From NCBI GenBank assembly GCA_020634615.1, contig JACKBI010000005.1, positions 260,196 through 324,195 on the forward strand: 64,000 nucleotides of DNA. Direction: 5' to 3'. The translations under genes and the position numbers were made by a program. The DNA is from Anaerolineales bacterium. GTDB taxonomy: Bacteria > Chloroflexota > Anaerolineae > JAAEKA01. The notes below the pieces were generated by a model that saw nothing but the letters and a program-made list of their open reading frames with translations, had not been told where the DNA came from and did no database searches. Below, in pieces: positions 43,829-53,407 of the stretch. The first letter of the stretch is position 1. Each line of letters starts with the position of its first letter.

Positions 43829-44725
43829 ATGACTCTCGCTCTGCTGACCTCCTGGGACTTTCGCCTGATCGTAATCATCGGTCTGGCGATCCCAGGGTTC
43901 TTTTATGTTCGCGGCTGGCGCTATCTGCGAACTGTCACGCGCTCCAGCCGCGACGCCAGTCGCGCCAACCCGCGCGCGGCCCTGGTGGCCGGTTGGAAGC
44001 CCTCCGCATATCTCGGTGGTCTGGTAGTAACCGGGTTCGCGCTGATGTCGCCGGTGGACGTGCTGGGCGGCCAGCTCTTCTTCATGCACATGATCCAGCA
44101 CCTGCTGATGATCATGATCGCTGCGCCGCTGTTGCTGGTGGGCAACCCGTTTCCGGTGCTGGTGTGGGGCTTGCCGCGCCGCGGGCGGCAGATAGTCGGC
44201 GGCCTGCTGAGTGGCCAATCACGTTTCCGTCGCGTGATCACCAAGATCACCTCGCCTGGCATCGTCTGGCTGCTCTTCTTCACGGTCTACGTCGGCTGGC
44301 ACGATCCCAACCTGTATGACCTGGCGCTGCGCAGCGAATTCGTCCACGATATCGAACATCTCACGTTCTTCTTTGCCAGTATGCTGTTCTGGTGGCATGT
44401 CACCGGCGTCGCGCCCCGTTTCCACCGCACTCTGTCCACCTTCCAGCGCCTGGCCTACGTGCTGTCGGTTATCCCCGCCAACATGATTCTCGGCGTGGTC
44501 ATCGCCTTCGCCACCAAGCCGATCTACACCTACTACACCACCGTGCCGCGTCTCTGGGGATTGACAGTGGTCGAGGATCAGATGATCAGCGGGATGATCA
44601 TGTGGATTCCAGGCAGCATGATGTACATTCTGGCTGCACTGGTGCTGGTCAGTCGCATCGTTCAAGGGGAAGCAGAGAAACCGGAAAATCCGGACGCGCC
44701 GTGGCTGGTTGACAACCTCATCTGA
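43829..44725 (+). CDS. ctaG: caa3-type cytochrome oxidase assembly factor
   Basis: 298 residues from ATG 43829; an earlier in-frame ATG at 43769 is inside the repeat, so it was rejected. Seven hydrophobic helices are seen. Typical motifs of the caa3_CtaG family are MHMIQHLLMIMIAAPLLLVGNP, WHDPNLYDLALRS, DIEHLTFFFASMLFWW and DQMISGMIMWIPGSMMY. It is needed for copper delivery or assembly of caa3 oxidases in Bacillus. The stop overlaps the next gene by one base. Confidence 0.93.
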   Translation: MTLALLTSWDFRLIVIIGLAIPGFFYVRGWRYLRTVTRSSRDASRANPRAALVAGWKPSAYLGGLVVTGFALMSPVDVLGGQLFFMHMIQHLLMIMIAAPLLLVGNPFPVLVWGLPRRGRQIVGGLLSGQSRFRRVITKITSPGIVWLLFFTVYVGWHDPNLYDLALRSEFVHDIEHLTFFFASMLFWWHVTGVAPRFHRTLSTFQRLAYVLSVIPANMILGVVIAFATKPIYTYYTTVPRLWGLTVVEDQMISGMIMWIPGSMMYILAALVLVSRIVQGEAEKPENPDAPWLVDNLI

Positions 44726-45261
44726 TGAAAACAGCTTTCTTACCAAAGTATTTTGCTGCTCTGGTTCTTCTTTTGCTTGCGTTGCAGCCGGCCAGCGTCC
44801 TGGCCCACGGTGGCGGCACCGCGCAACTTGTCAAAGAACCGGCCGGGGCGTATGCTGTATATGTTTGGACCAATCCGGATCCGGTGCGCGTCGGCACGAT
44901 GCACGTCACCGTCGCACTGGTGGAACCGGACAGCGATGAGCCGATCATGAACGCCGCTGTGCAAATCACCGCAACGCCGCAGACCGGCCAGCCGCTGGTC
45001 GCGGAGGCCACGCACAAGAACGCAACCGTCAAAAGCTACTACGAAGTCGACATGGAACTGACCGAAACCGGTCCTCTGCAGGTCGCCGTGGCCTATCAGG
45101 ACGGCGATGCCGCCGGCAGCGCCGGGTTTACGGTCCAGGTCGAGCGTGCTGGCATGAATACGGCCGCAATCGGGCTCGGCGCGGCGTTGCTGGCCATCGG
45201 CGGCGGTGTGATTTGGATGCTGCTGGGACGCAAGAAGCGCCCCGCGGCAGGAGAACAGTAA
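44725..45261 (+). CDS. FixH/YtkA-like membrane-anchored protein
   Basis: 178 residues. A signal peptide (FAALVLLLLALQPASVLA) is followed by HGGG and a beta-sandwich of about 105 residues (YVWTNPDPVRVGTMHVTVALVEPD... YYEVDMELTETGPLQVAVAYQD). A C-terminal helix (AAIGLGAALLAIGGGVIWMLLG) anchors it with a basic tail. The fold resembles FixH/YtkA domains linked to copper and oxidase assembly. Its place between ctaG and SURF1 supports that role. Confidence 0.78.
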   Translation: MKTAFLPKYFAALVLLLLALQPASVLAHGGGTAQLVKEPAGAYAVYVWTNPDPVRVGTMHVTVALVEPDSDEPIMNAAVQITATPQTGQPLVAEATHKNATVKSYYEVDMELTETGPLQVAVAYQDGDAAGSAGFTVQVERAGMNTAAIGLGAALLAIGGGVIWMLLGRKKRPAAGEQ

Positions 45262-45262
45262 C

Positions 45263-46072
45263 ATGGTGCGCACACTTTTCAGCCGGCGCTACATCGCGAT
45301 GACGTTGCTCGTGTTGCTGGCTATGGCAGTGATGGTTCGGTTGGGGATCTGGCAACTCGACCGGCGTGAGCAGCGCCTGGCCCACAATGCGGACATCGTG
45401 GCAAAACTCAACGAAGCGCCGCTGTCGCTCAACGACGCCGCGGCCGGGCTGGTCACGATACCCGTCGAACGCGACGAAGTTCGCAACACCCGCGGCATCG
45501 CCACCGGCCACTTCGACTACGAACACCAACTCTTGCTGGTGCAGCAGATCTACCAGGACTCGCTGGGCAGCCGGCTGCTGACGCCCTTGATTCTGGACGG
45601 CTCCGACAAGGCGATCCTCGTCGACCGGGGCTGGATACCGGCCGAAGACTCCACGCCGGACCGCTGGGTGCAGTACGACACCGACACGGGCGAGGTTTCG
45701 ATCGCCGGGTTTGTGCAACCGTCGCAGCGGATCGGCCGGCCGGCTGAGGTGGACACGAGCCAGCCAGCGCGCGTCGACTGGTACCAGGCCGATCTGCCGG
45801 CCATCGCCGCGCAGATGCCCTACGAGATACTGCCGGTCTACCTGCTGCAATCGCCCGACCCGGCAGGCAACATGGCGCCGCCTTTCCGCGAAGATCCTGA
45901 GATCGATCTCTCCGAAGGCCCGCACCTGGGGTACGCGATCCAGTGGTTCAGCTTCGCAATTGTGGCCGGCGTCATCTATCTGCGCATCGTATCACAGCGG
46001 GTGAAGAAAGCCGGAGCAGTGGCCAGCGAAGACGACGAGTCGAATCCGGTCCACGGCATTCAGCATGTCTAG
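45263..46072 (+). CDS. SURF1-family oxidase assembly protein
   Basis: 269 residues. The family pattern is clear: an N-terminal helix ending in GIWQLDRREQR, then RGIATGHFDYE, RLLTPLIL, ILVDRGWIP and a second C-terminal helix after HLGYAIQWFSFAIV. SURF1 proteins help insert heme a into subunit I. It overlaps the Sco gene by 8 nt. No heme A synthase gene (ctaA) is seen in the window. Confidence 0.93.
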   Translation: MVRTLFSRRYIAMTLLVLLAMAVMVRLGIWQLDRREQRLAHNADIVAKLNEAPLSLNDAAAGLVTIPVERDEVRNTRGIATGHFDYEHQLLLVQQIYQDSLGSRLLTPLILDGSDKAILVDRGWIPAEDSTPDRWVQYDTDTGEVSIAGFVQPSQRIGRPAEVDTSQPARVDWYQADLPAIAAQMPYEILPVYLLQSPDPAGNMAPPFREDPEIDLSEGPHLGYAIQWFSFAIVAGVIYLRIVSQRVKKAGAVASEDDESNPVHGIQHV

Positions 46073-46655
46073 GACGTCAGCCTGGTTGGCTGCTGCTCTC
46101 GCGGCGCTGGTTCTGCTGGTCGGCTGCGGCCAGCCATACACGTATCGCGGAACCGCGTACCCCGAGCCGCTGGCCACGCCGCAGTTCACGCTGACCAGCG
46201 AGAGCGGCGAGCCGATGCAGCTCAGCGACTTGCAGGACAAGGTCGTGCTGATCTTTTTCGGCTACACCACATGTCCCGATGTATGTCCGACGACTCTGGC
46301 CGAGGCGCGGACGATTCTGAACGACCTGGGCAGCGATGCGCAAGACGTGACGTTCCTCTTTGTAACTGTGGACCCGGCGCGGGACACGCCCGAAAAACTG
46401 GCTGCCTATACCGATGCCTTCCATCCCGGGATCATCGGCCTGACGGGTGAGCCCGACCAACTGGCGCCGGTCTACGACGAGTTCGGCGTACTTGCCGAGC
46501 GGGTTGAGGCGCCCGATTCGGCGCTGGGCTATCTGATGAACCACACCAGCCGCATGTTCCTGGTGGACCAGCAAGGCAATCTGCGTCTGAGCTACCGCTA
46601 CGGCACGCCGCCGGAGGACATCGTGAACGATGTGAAGCACCTGCTGAAGACCTGA
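46065..46655 (+). CDS. Sco1/SenC-family copper chaperone lipoprotein
   Basis: 196 residues. Lipobox LLVGC with C21. Thioredoxin fold with the copper-binding CPDVC in FGYTTCPDVCPTT and the third ligand His in LMNHTSRMFLVD. Sco proteins deliver copper to the CuA site of CoxB or reduce its cysteines. It is coupled to the SURF1 gene by an 8-nt overlap. Confidence 0.95.
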   Translation: MSRTSAWLAAALAALVLLVGCGQPYTYRGTAYPEPLATPQFTLTSESGEPMQLSDLQDKVVLIFFGYTTCPDVCPTTLAEARTILNDLGSDAQDVTFLFVTVDPARDTPEKLAAYTDAFHPGIIGLTGEPDQLAPVYDEFGVLAERVEAPDSALGYLMNHTSRMFLVDQQGNLRLSYRYGTPPEDIVNDVKHLLKT

Positions 46656-46680
46656 CTTCGCAGGTGACCAGTAGTGACCG

Positions 46681-46869
46681 TTCAGGTTTCCGCTTTGGCC
46701 GGTCTCACGACCGAGCCAGCATCCGCAAATTGTTCATCGACGCGTCCAAAATGACCGTCGCTTTGAGAGACCAAAACCAGGTGTCGCTTTGGCCGGTCTC
46801 ACGACCGAGCCAGCATCAAAAAAAATTGTTTATGGACGTGTCCAAAGTGACCGTCGCCTTGAAAGACCA
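46681..46869. repeat. Tandem direct repeat of about 94 bp, two copies
   Basis: The segment CGCTTTGGCCGGTCTCACGA occurs at 46691 and again at 46785. Each is followed by related text up to TGACCGTCGC and a GAGACCA/AAGACCA end. The pair fills the 219-bp gap between the Sco gene and the FixH-like lipoprotein. A frame runs through it but has no recognised product. Confidence 0.8.
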
Positions 46870-46874
46870 GCATC

Positions 46875-47294
46875 ATGCTCGCAAGAAAGACCGCAACACG
46901 AACTCTTATATTAACACTTCTGGCGCTCAGCCTCAGCCTGGCGCTGACCGGTTGCCAGCGCGCCAGCCAGCAGGGCAACAGCGCCCCGGCGTCCGGTGTC
47001 ACCATGGACTTCACGATTGATCCCGATCCGGCGTTGGTCGGACAGACTCAAGCCATCGTCACGCTGACCGCCGCCGACGGCCAGCCCGTCACCGGCGCGA
47101 CCGTGGCGCTCAAGGGTGACATGTCGCACGCGGGCATGCAGCCCGTTCTGGCCGACGCCGCCGAACAGGATCCGGGTGTATACCGCACTGAGTTCACCTG
47201 GACAATGGCCGGGGATTGGATCGTGACCGTGACCGCCAGCCTGGCGGACGGCACAACGGCCGAGCAGCAGTTCGATTTGAGTGTTACCCGCTAG
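46875..47294 (+). CDS. FixH/YtkA-like lipoprotein
   Basis: 139 residues. Lipobox LALTGC with C27. The mature part is one beta-sandwich of the YtkA type: DFTIDPDPALVGQTQAIVTLTAADGQPVTGATVALKGDMSHAGMQ and YRTEFTWTMAGDWIVTV. A Met/His pair (GDMSHAGMQP) is a plausible copper site, as in related proteins. It is the second such domain in this operon; the first is anchored by a C-terminal helix. Confidence 0.82.
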   Translation: MLARKTATRTLILTLLALSLSLALTGCQRASQQGNSAPASGVTMDFTIDPDPALVGQTQAIVTLTAADGQPVTGATVALKGDMSHAGMQPVLADAAEQDPGVYRTEFTWTMAGDWIVTVTASLADGTTAEQQFDLSVTR

Positions 47295-47300
47295 ACTGCC

Positions 47301-48722
47301 ATGACCCGTACGTCTGCGTCCCTGCATCGACCAGCCCCCGCCTTTGATCTGCTGCGCGTGCCGGGTTTGGGGCGGCTGTTGCGTTGGCGCTGGGGACGGC
47401 TGGTCTTCCAGGCGCCGCTGGCTGTCATCGCCGCGGTCATGATCTACGATGGGTTGACCGGGCCGAAGCTCGCGCCGCAGAACCTGGCCACGGTGGCAAC
47501 CTGGGTGCATTACCGGGGGCTGGTGGTGCTGGCGTTGCTGCTGGCCGGTAACTTGTTCTGCATGAGTTGCCCGTTTACCCTGCCGCGCACGCTGGCGCAG
47601 CGGCTTGCGAGACATGGCCGGCGCTGGCCCAGAGCGCTGCGCAACAAGTGGCTGGCTATCACGTTGTTCGTTGGCCTGCTCTTCCTGTACGAGGCGTTTG
47701 ATCTGTGGGCCAGCCCGTGGCTGACTGCCTGGCTGATCGTCGCCTATTTCGTGGCTGCTTTCGTGTTCGAAGCGTTGTTTGCCGAATCGCCCTTCTGCAA
47801 GTATCTGTGTCCCATCGGCGCCTTCAACTTCGTCGGTTCGACCATTTCGCCGCTGCAGATCACCAGCCGCGACGCGGATGTCTGTCGCTCGTGCGTGGGC
47901 AAGGAATGCGTCAACGGCAGCGCGCAGGTTCTGGGATGCGGCACGGAGCTGTTTGTGCCGCAGATCCGCAGCAACCTGGACTGTGTGCTTTGTCTCGACT
48001 GTGCGCGCGCCTGTCCACACGATAATGTGGCGCTGGCAGCCCGCAAGCCGCTGAGCGAGTTAACCAACGCCGCCTGGCCCCGCCGCTGGGACGTGGCGTT
48101 GCTGGCGCTGGTGTTCACCTTCGCGGCGCTGGGCAATGCTTTCGGCATGGTGCCGCCGGTCTACGAGCTGGAAGCCGCGCTGGCCGGCTGGCTGGGCACG
48201 GACAACGAAGTCTTGATCCTGGCACTCATCTTCGGCGTTCTCTATGTGCTGGCGCCGGTGCTGGCCGGCGTGGGAGCGGCCTGGCTGAGCCGCGGGCTGG
48301 CTGGCGGTGAAAGAATCCGTGTCGTGCTGGGCCGCTATGCGCCGGCGGTGGTGCCGTTGGGTTTTGCGATTTGGTTTGCCCACTACTGGTTCCACTTTGC
48401 CAGCGGTGCGCTGACCATCATCCCGGTGCTGCAAAGCTTCATGATCGACCATGGCGTAGCGTTGCTGGGCAGCGCGCCGAACTGGCGACTCGGCGCGATC
48501 CTGCCGGCCAACGGGCTCTTCCTGCTGGAACTGGGATCGGTGCTGATCGGCTTTCTTGCCAGCCTTGCTGTTCTGCGCCAAATCGCTGATAATGCGCACA
48601 ATGACAGCCGCATGGCGCGCCGCGCCATGACTCCCTGGCTGGTGCTGCTGGTGCTGGTTGCCGTGCTGGCAGTGACGCTGTTCACGCTGCCGATGGAGAT
48701 GCGCGGCATGATGACCGGATAG
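47301..48722 (+). CDS. FixG/NapH-like membrane polyferredoxin
   Basis: 473 residues with eight or more hydrophobic helices. The cytoplasmic region has two sets of cysteines: CRSCVGKEC...LGCG and CVLCLDCARACPHD, enough for two 4Fe-4S clusters. Another Cys pair lies in FCMSCPF and FCKYLCPIG, typical of NapH/NosR/CcoG proteins. With FixH-like neighbours this recalls the fixGH pair of cbb3 oxidase assembly (copper reduction), but here it is attached to a caa3 operon. Confidence 0.85.
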   Translation: MTRTSASLHRPAPAFDLLRVPGLGRLLRWRWGRLVFQAPLAVIAAVMIYDGLTGPKLAPQNLATVATWVHYRGLVVLALLLAGNLFCMSCPFTLPRTLAQRLARHGRRWPRALRNKWLAITLFVGLLFLYEAFDLWASPWLTAWLIVAYFVAAFVFEALFAESPFCKYLCPIGAFNFVGSTISPLQITSRDADVCRSCVGKECVNGSAQVLGCGTELFVPQIRSNLDCVLCLDCARACPHDNVALAARKPLSELTNAAWPRRWDVALLALVFTFAALGNAFGMVPPVYELEAALAGWLGTDNEVLILALIFGVLYVLAPVLAGVGAAWLSRGLAGGERIRVVLGRYAPAVVPLGFAIWFAHYWFHFASGALTIIPVLQSFMIDHGVALLGSAPNWRLGAILPANGLFLLELGSVLIGFLASLAVLRQIADNAHNDSRMARRAMTPWLVLLVLVAVLAVTLFTLPMEMRGMMTG

Positions 48723-48788
48723 ATACGAAGTGCTAACGCAGAAGTTCAGGTCTGTTTGCCCTGTTGAACTCTATGGAGTAAGGAACTG

Positions 48789-49760
48789 ATGAATCGAATG
48801 AGAACCAAGCGACTGGCTGCCGATACGGTGTCTTCGGGTATATCGCCCGACATGGCTGTCGCGGACAAGCCCGTTTCCAGCAGCGACGATACCAAGCCAT
48901 CGTTTTTCCAGACCATGATGATCCTTTTCAAGGCGCGCGTGGTCAGTCTGCTGGTATTATCGGCGGTTGGCGGCGCATTTCTGGGCGCAGGTGGCTGGCC
49001 CGGATGGGACATTCTCGGCCTGACCATCCTGACTGGCTGGCTGGCAGCTTCGGGATCGTCCGCGCTGAACCAGTATCTTGAGCGCAAGTCGGACGCCCAG
49101 ATGAACCGCACGCACCATCGCCCGCTGGTGGATGGCACGATCACCAACCCGAAATGGGTGCCATGGGTCGCGCTGGCAATGATCGTCGTGCCGGTGGTCT
49201 GGACCGCGACCTTCAACCCGGCGCTCTCCTTCTGGCTGGCTGCTGGCGCGTTCATCTACGTGGTCATTTACACCATCTGGCTCAAGCCGCGCACCCCGGT
49301 CAACATCGTCATTGGCGGGGCGGCCGGCAGCGCAGCGGTGCTGGCCGGCGCAGCCGCCGCGGGCATGTGGAACCAACCGGGCGCGATCGTGCTGGCTCTG
49401 CTGGTGTTCCTTTGGACGCCGACCCATTTCTGGAGCCTGGCCATCGTGTACCGCAACGACTATGCCAAGGGCGGCATCCCCATGCTGCCGGTGGTGATTC
49501 CGGCGCGCAAGGCAGCCTTCTGGGTGCTTCTGCATACCATGGGCACCGCGCTGGCTGCGGTCGTGTTGGCCCTCGACCCCGCGCTGGGACTGATCTATCT
49601 CGTCCCGGTGGCCCTTGTCACCATCGACATGCTGCTGCGCAACGTGCGCCTGACGCGCGTGCCGACCGGCAAGAACGCCCGCTCGCTGTTCATGGCGTCC
49701 AACTTCTATCTGATGATCGTGTTGGTCATGATCTGCGTCAACGCCGCGATCCAGATCTAG
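48789..49760 (+). CDS. ctaB: Protoheme IX farnesyltransferase (heme O synthase)
   Basis: 323 residues. The UbiA-type prenyltransferase motifs are NQYLERKSDAQMNRTHHRPL and YRNDYAKGGIPMLPVV, with about eight helices. The N-terminal 40 residues are variable and the first ATG is used (AAGGA just upstream). It makes heme O from heme B, the first step to heme A for the oxidase encoded upstream. It closes the oxidase gene set. Confidence 0.95.
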   Translation: MNRMRTKRLAADTVSSGISPDMAVADKPVSSSDDTKPSFFQTMMILFKARVVSLLVLSAVGGAFLGAGGWPGWDILGLTILTGWLAASGSSALNQYLERKSDAQMNRTHHRPLVDGTITNPKWVPWVALAMIVVPVVWTATFNPALSFWLAAGAFIYVVIYTIWLKPRTPVNIVIGGAAGSAAVLAGAAAAGMWNQPGAIVLALLVFLWTPTHFWSLAIVYRNDYAKGGIPMLPVVIPARKAAFWVLLHTMGTALAAVVLALDPALGLIYLVPVALVTIDMLLRNVRLTRVPTGKNARSLFMASNFYLMIVLVMICVNAAIQI

Positions 49761-49773
49761 CATATGCCGTGGA

Positions 49774-49795
49774 GTTCGCATCCTTAGATGCGAAC
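49774..49795. terminator. Hairpin after ctaB
   Basis: GTTCGCATC (49774-49782) pairs perfectly with GATGCGAAC (49787-49795) around a 4-nt loop, 14 bp after the ctaB stop. No T run follows, so it may be a pause site or a weak terminator. Confidence 0.5.
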
Positions 49796-49860
49796 GGATC
49801 TCCGGCCGAACCCGACATCTGAGACGCCCATGCGTTGAGCGCACAACCATGGATGAAAAT

Positions 49861-49990
49861 GGAACGGCACGGTCGGCCCCTCCGGGAGGCTTCGCGCAGA
49901 CCGGCCAAAGCGTCTATTTTCAAGTCAGCCGCCAGGACGGGCTGCGCCCGACACCCCGCTGCTGCGGCCGGTCTCCGACCGTGCCGCTTC
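49861..49990. other. Structured noncoding element with nested arms
   Basis: CGGCACGGTCGG (49865-49876) pairs with CCGACCGTGCCG (49975-49986). AGACCGGCC (49898-49906) pairs with GGCCGGTCT (49966-49974), directly next to the outer right arm. A CCTCC/GAGG mini-hairpin sits on the left bulge (49878-49889). It lies in the 381-bp gap after ctaB. It could be a small RNA, a leader or a mobile repeat; orientation is unknown. Confidence 0.5.
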
Positions 49991-50041
49991 GATGAACCCG
50001 GCACGTGAGGATGCCTGACTTCCCGGTCGCGCAACGCGCAC

Positions 50042-50070
50042 TTCCCACAAAACCAAATCGTGGCTACAAT
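50042..50070 (+). promoter_or_regulatory. Probable promoter of the coiled-coil membrane protein gene
   Basis: TACAAT at 50065-50070 has TTCCCA at 50042-50047, 17 bp upstream. The ATG at 50142 follows a GAAGGAG. Confidence 0.45.
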
Positions 50071-50141
50071 GGACTCCAGGTGATGACACGTTCCGCTGTC
50101 ACACATGGAGTTCATCTTTTTAGCTGGAAGGAGCCCGGACC

Positions 50142-51122
50142 ATGAGAGTCTTGAAGCAAATTGGCCGCGTGCTGGCCATCATCATCGCCGTGCTGGTCAT
50201 CGTCCTCAGTGTTTCAGGAATCGCCGGTTCCTGGTACGTGAACAGCGTTCTCGCCAACGTGACCAACCAGGTATTTTCCGTCGTCAACACCGGCGCCGGC
50301 GTTGCGCAGACCGGCGTCAACCGCGCCGAGCAACTGGTGACGGATGGCCGCGCCGAGGTGCAGAACGCCTCGACCACCGTGACTTCGGTCGGCCAACACC
50401 TGGAGGAAAACAGCCCGGTGTTGACGGCGCTCAACGACCGGCTGACGCAGCGCCTTGGGCCGACGGTTGAGGCCATCCAGACGACGCTGGCCCCGGCGGT
50501 GGACGGTCTGAGAACCGTCAACCAGATCGTCACTGTGGCCAACTCGATTCCTTTCGTCCGGCAGGACTCGCCGCGTCTGGACAAGCTGGAAGAAGCCACC
50601 AACGGCCTGCTGCAACTTGTAGCTGACGCGCAGCAGTTCCAGACAACGCTGGCCCAGACGGTTGTGTCCGAGAAGAACCAGGTCACCAACGAGGCGGTCG
50701 GTGTGCTCACCGATCTGGCGACGCGCATTGACACCCGATTGGCCAACCTGGAGGCCACGCTGCAAGAGACGCAACAGGAGATCACCGCTTTCCAGAGCCG
50801 AATGGATGCCTTGAACGGCCGGCTGCTGACGATCTACAACCTCGCTACCCTGCTGCTTACCCTGTTGCTAATCTGGATCATCTACTCGCAGGTCGTGGTG
50901 ATCCGCAGCCAATGGCGGGGCATTCGCACCTCCGGCGCGGACAGCAGCGCCGCTGCCCTCCCACCGGCCGAAGCGCCGGCCGCAGTCGCAAGCCCTGAGC
51001 CGCCGGCTGCCATCCCGGTCGAGTCGCTGCCGCCCAGCGAGCCGGCCGAGGCGCCTGCTGTTCCCTCAACGGACATCGGCGATGTCGAGCCTGCGGTCAA
51101 GGGTGTTGAGGACGACCAGTGA
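50142..51122 (+). CDS. Membrane protein with coiled-coil domain between two helices, unknown function
   Basis: 326 residues. One N-terminal membrane helix (VLAIIIAVLVIVLSVSGIAGSWYV) is followed by about 190 residues rich in Val/Ala/Gln/Thr heptads (NTGAGVAQTGVNRAEQLV... ANLEATLQETQQEITAFQSRM). A second helix (LATLLLTLLLIWIIYSQVVVI) and a Pro/Ala/Glu-rich cytoplasmic tail follow. The loop between the helices would lie outside the cytoplasm. No family is recognised. It is a single-gene unit with its own promoter. Confidence 0.75.
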   Translation: MRVLKQIGRVLAIIIAVLVIVLSVSGIAGSWYVNSVLANVTNQVFSVVNTGAGVAQTGVNRAEQLVTDGRAEVQNASTTVTSVGQHLEENSPVLTALNDRLTQRLGPTVEAIQTTLAPAVDGLRTVNQIVTVANSIPFVRQDSPRLDKLEEATNGLLQLVADAQQFQTTLAQTVVSEKNQVTNEAVGVLTDLATRIDTRLANLEATLQETQQEITAFQSRMDALNGRLLTIYNLATLLLTLLLIWIIYSQVVVIRSQWRGIRTSGADSSAAALPPAEAPAAVASPEPPAAIPVESLPPSEPAEAPAVPSTDIGDVEPAVKGVEDDQ

Positions 51123-51183
51123 CAAAGGCGTAAGCCTGCGATTGAGATCACCTGATCTGTGCTGCGCCAGTAACACGTATCGA

Positions 51184-51293
51184 GTAACTACTCAGATTAC
51201 AAAGGGGCGTCATTCCCGCGACGGCGGGAATCCACTCCTCACCGACCTGGATTCCCGCCGTCGCGGCGTGAGGCGTGACGGGTGAGCAGTTAC
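51184..51293. repeat. 110-bp element with terminal inverted repeats and ATTCCCGC palindromes
   Basis: GTAACTACTCA (51184-51194) pairs with TGAGCAGTTAC (51283-51293) with one mismatch. Inside, ATTCCCGCGACGGCGGGAAT (51212-51231) is palindromic, and part of it recurs inverted at 51251-51266. The ends resemble the inner arms of the element at 38775-38978. It occupies part of the 397-bp gap before gatC; the remainder has only the gatC promoter. Confidence 0.78.
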
Positions 51294-51448
51294 CGTACCG
51301 CGAGCCTGCGTGCCATCCAGTGAAGATGGTACGCAGGTTTTTCTTTTCGCCCGTGGGACCACATCTTGATCACCGGTGGTTACGTCCGATGCGCCACTCG
51401 CCAACTGCGGCAGAGCAGCAGCTTCCCATCTCCGTGCACCCGCCTTGA

Positions 51449-51479
51449 TTGCCGCAATCGCCCCATCGCGTGGTAAAAT
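51449..51479 (+). promoter_or_regulatory. Extended -10 promoter of gatCA
   Basis: TGGTAAAAT at 51471-51479 is an extended -10, with TTGCCG at 51449-51454 (19-bp spacer). The transcript would start about 35 nt before the gatC ATG. Confidence 0.5.
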
Positions 51480-51519
51480 ATCCCGGCAGACGTTTCGCAA
51501 TCGATCCCAGGAGCTACTC

Positions 51520-51814
51520 ATGTCGCTTACCACCGCCGACGTCGAGCACATCGCCCATCTCGCCCGTCTGGAGTTGACGACAGACGAGATCGAGCAGTAT
51601 CGCCGTCAGCTCTCCGACATTCTCGCACACTTCGACGTGCTCGCACAGGTCGATACCTCGGCCATCGCGCCGACCGCCAGCGTGCTGTCCCTGCGCAGCG
51701 TGATGCGCCGCGACGAAGTGCGGCCGGGCCTGTCCACCGAGGATGCGCTGGCCAACGCACCCGACAGCGCCGACGGCTTCTTCCGCGTGCCTGCCATCTT
51801 TGGAGACGACGCCA

Positions 51815-51825
<11 letters not shown>
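51520..51825 (+). CDS. gatC: Asp/Glu-tRNA amidotransferase subunit C
   Basis: 101 residues from ATG 51520, with AGGAG 8 nt upstream; the frame is open further upstream but without a ribosome site. Family pattern: VEHIAHLARLELTTDEIEQYRRQLSDIL, then LSLRSVMRRDEV, ending in GFFRVPAIF. GatC wraps around GatA and stabilises the GatCAB complex, which converts Glu-tRNA(Gln) and Asp-tRNA(Asn) to the amidated forms. It overlaps gatA by 11 nt. Confidence 0.95.
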
Positions 51826-53308
<1,483 letters not shown>

Positions 53309-53320
53309 CACCTTGCATCC

Positions 53321-53381
53321 GTACTCGTTCTCGTACTCATCCGAATGCGACTTCGAGTAAGAGCAGGAGTACGAGGATGAG
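53321..53381. repeat. CTCGTACTC-type inverted repeat, copy 3
   Basis: Left arm 53321-53340 (GTACTCGTTCTCGTACTCAT) and right arm 53355-53381 (GAGTAAGAGCAGGAGTACGA...) are imperfect reverse complements. It lies between the gatA stop and the next start on the same strand. Confidence 0.75.
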
Positions 53382-53407
53382 ATAGAGATAGAAAAGGACA
53401 GTGTTTC

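Noticed and set aside
46664..47020. 118-residue plus-strand open frame over the direct repeats
   Set aside because: It translates the 94-bp repeats and then runs out of frame into the lipoprotein gene; no homology or ribosome site is apparent.
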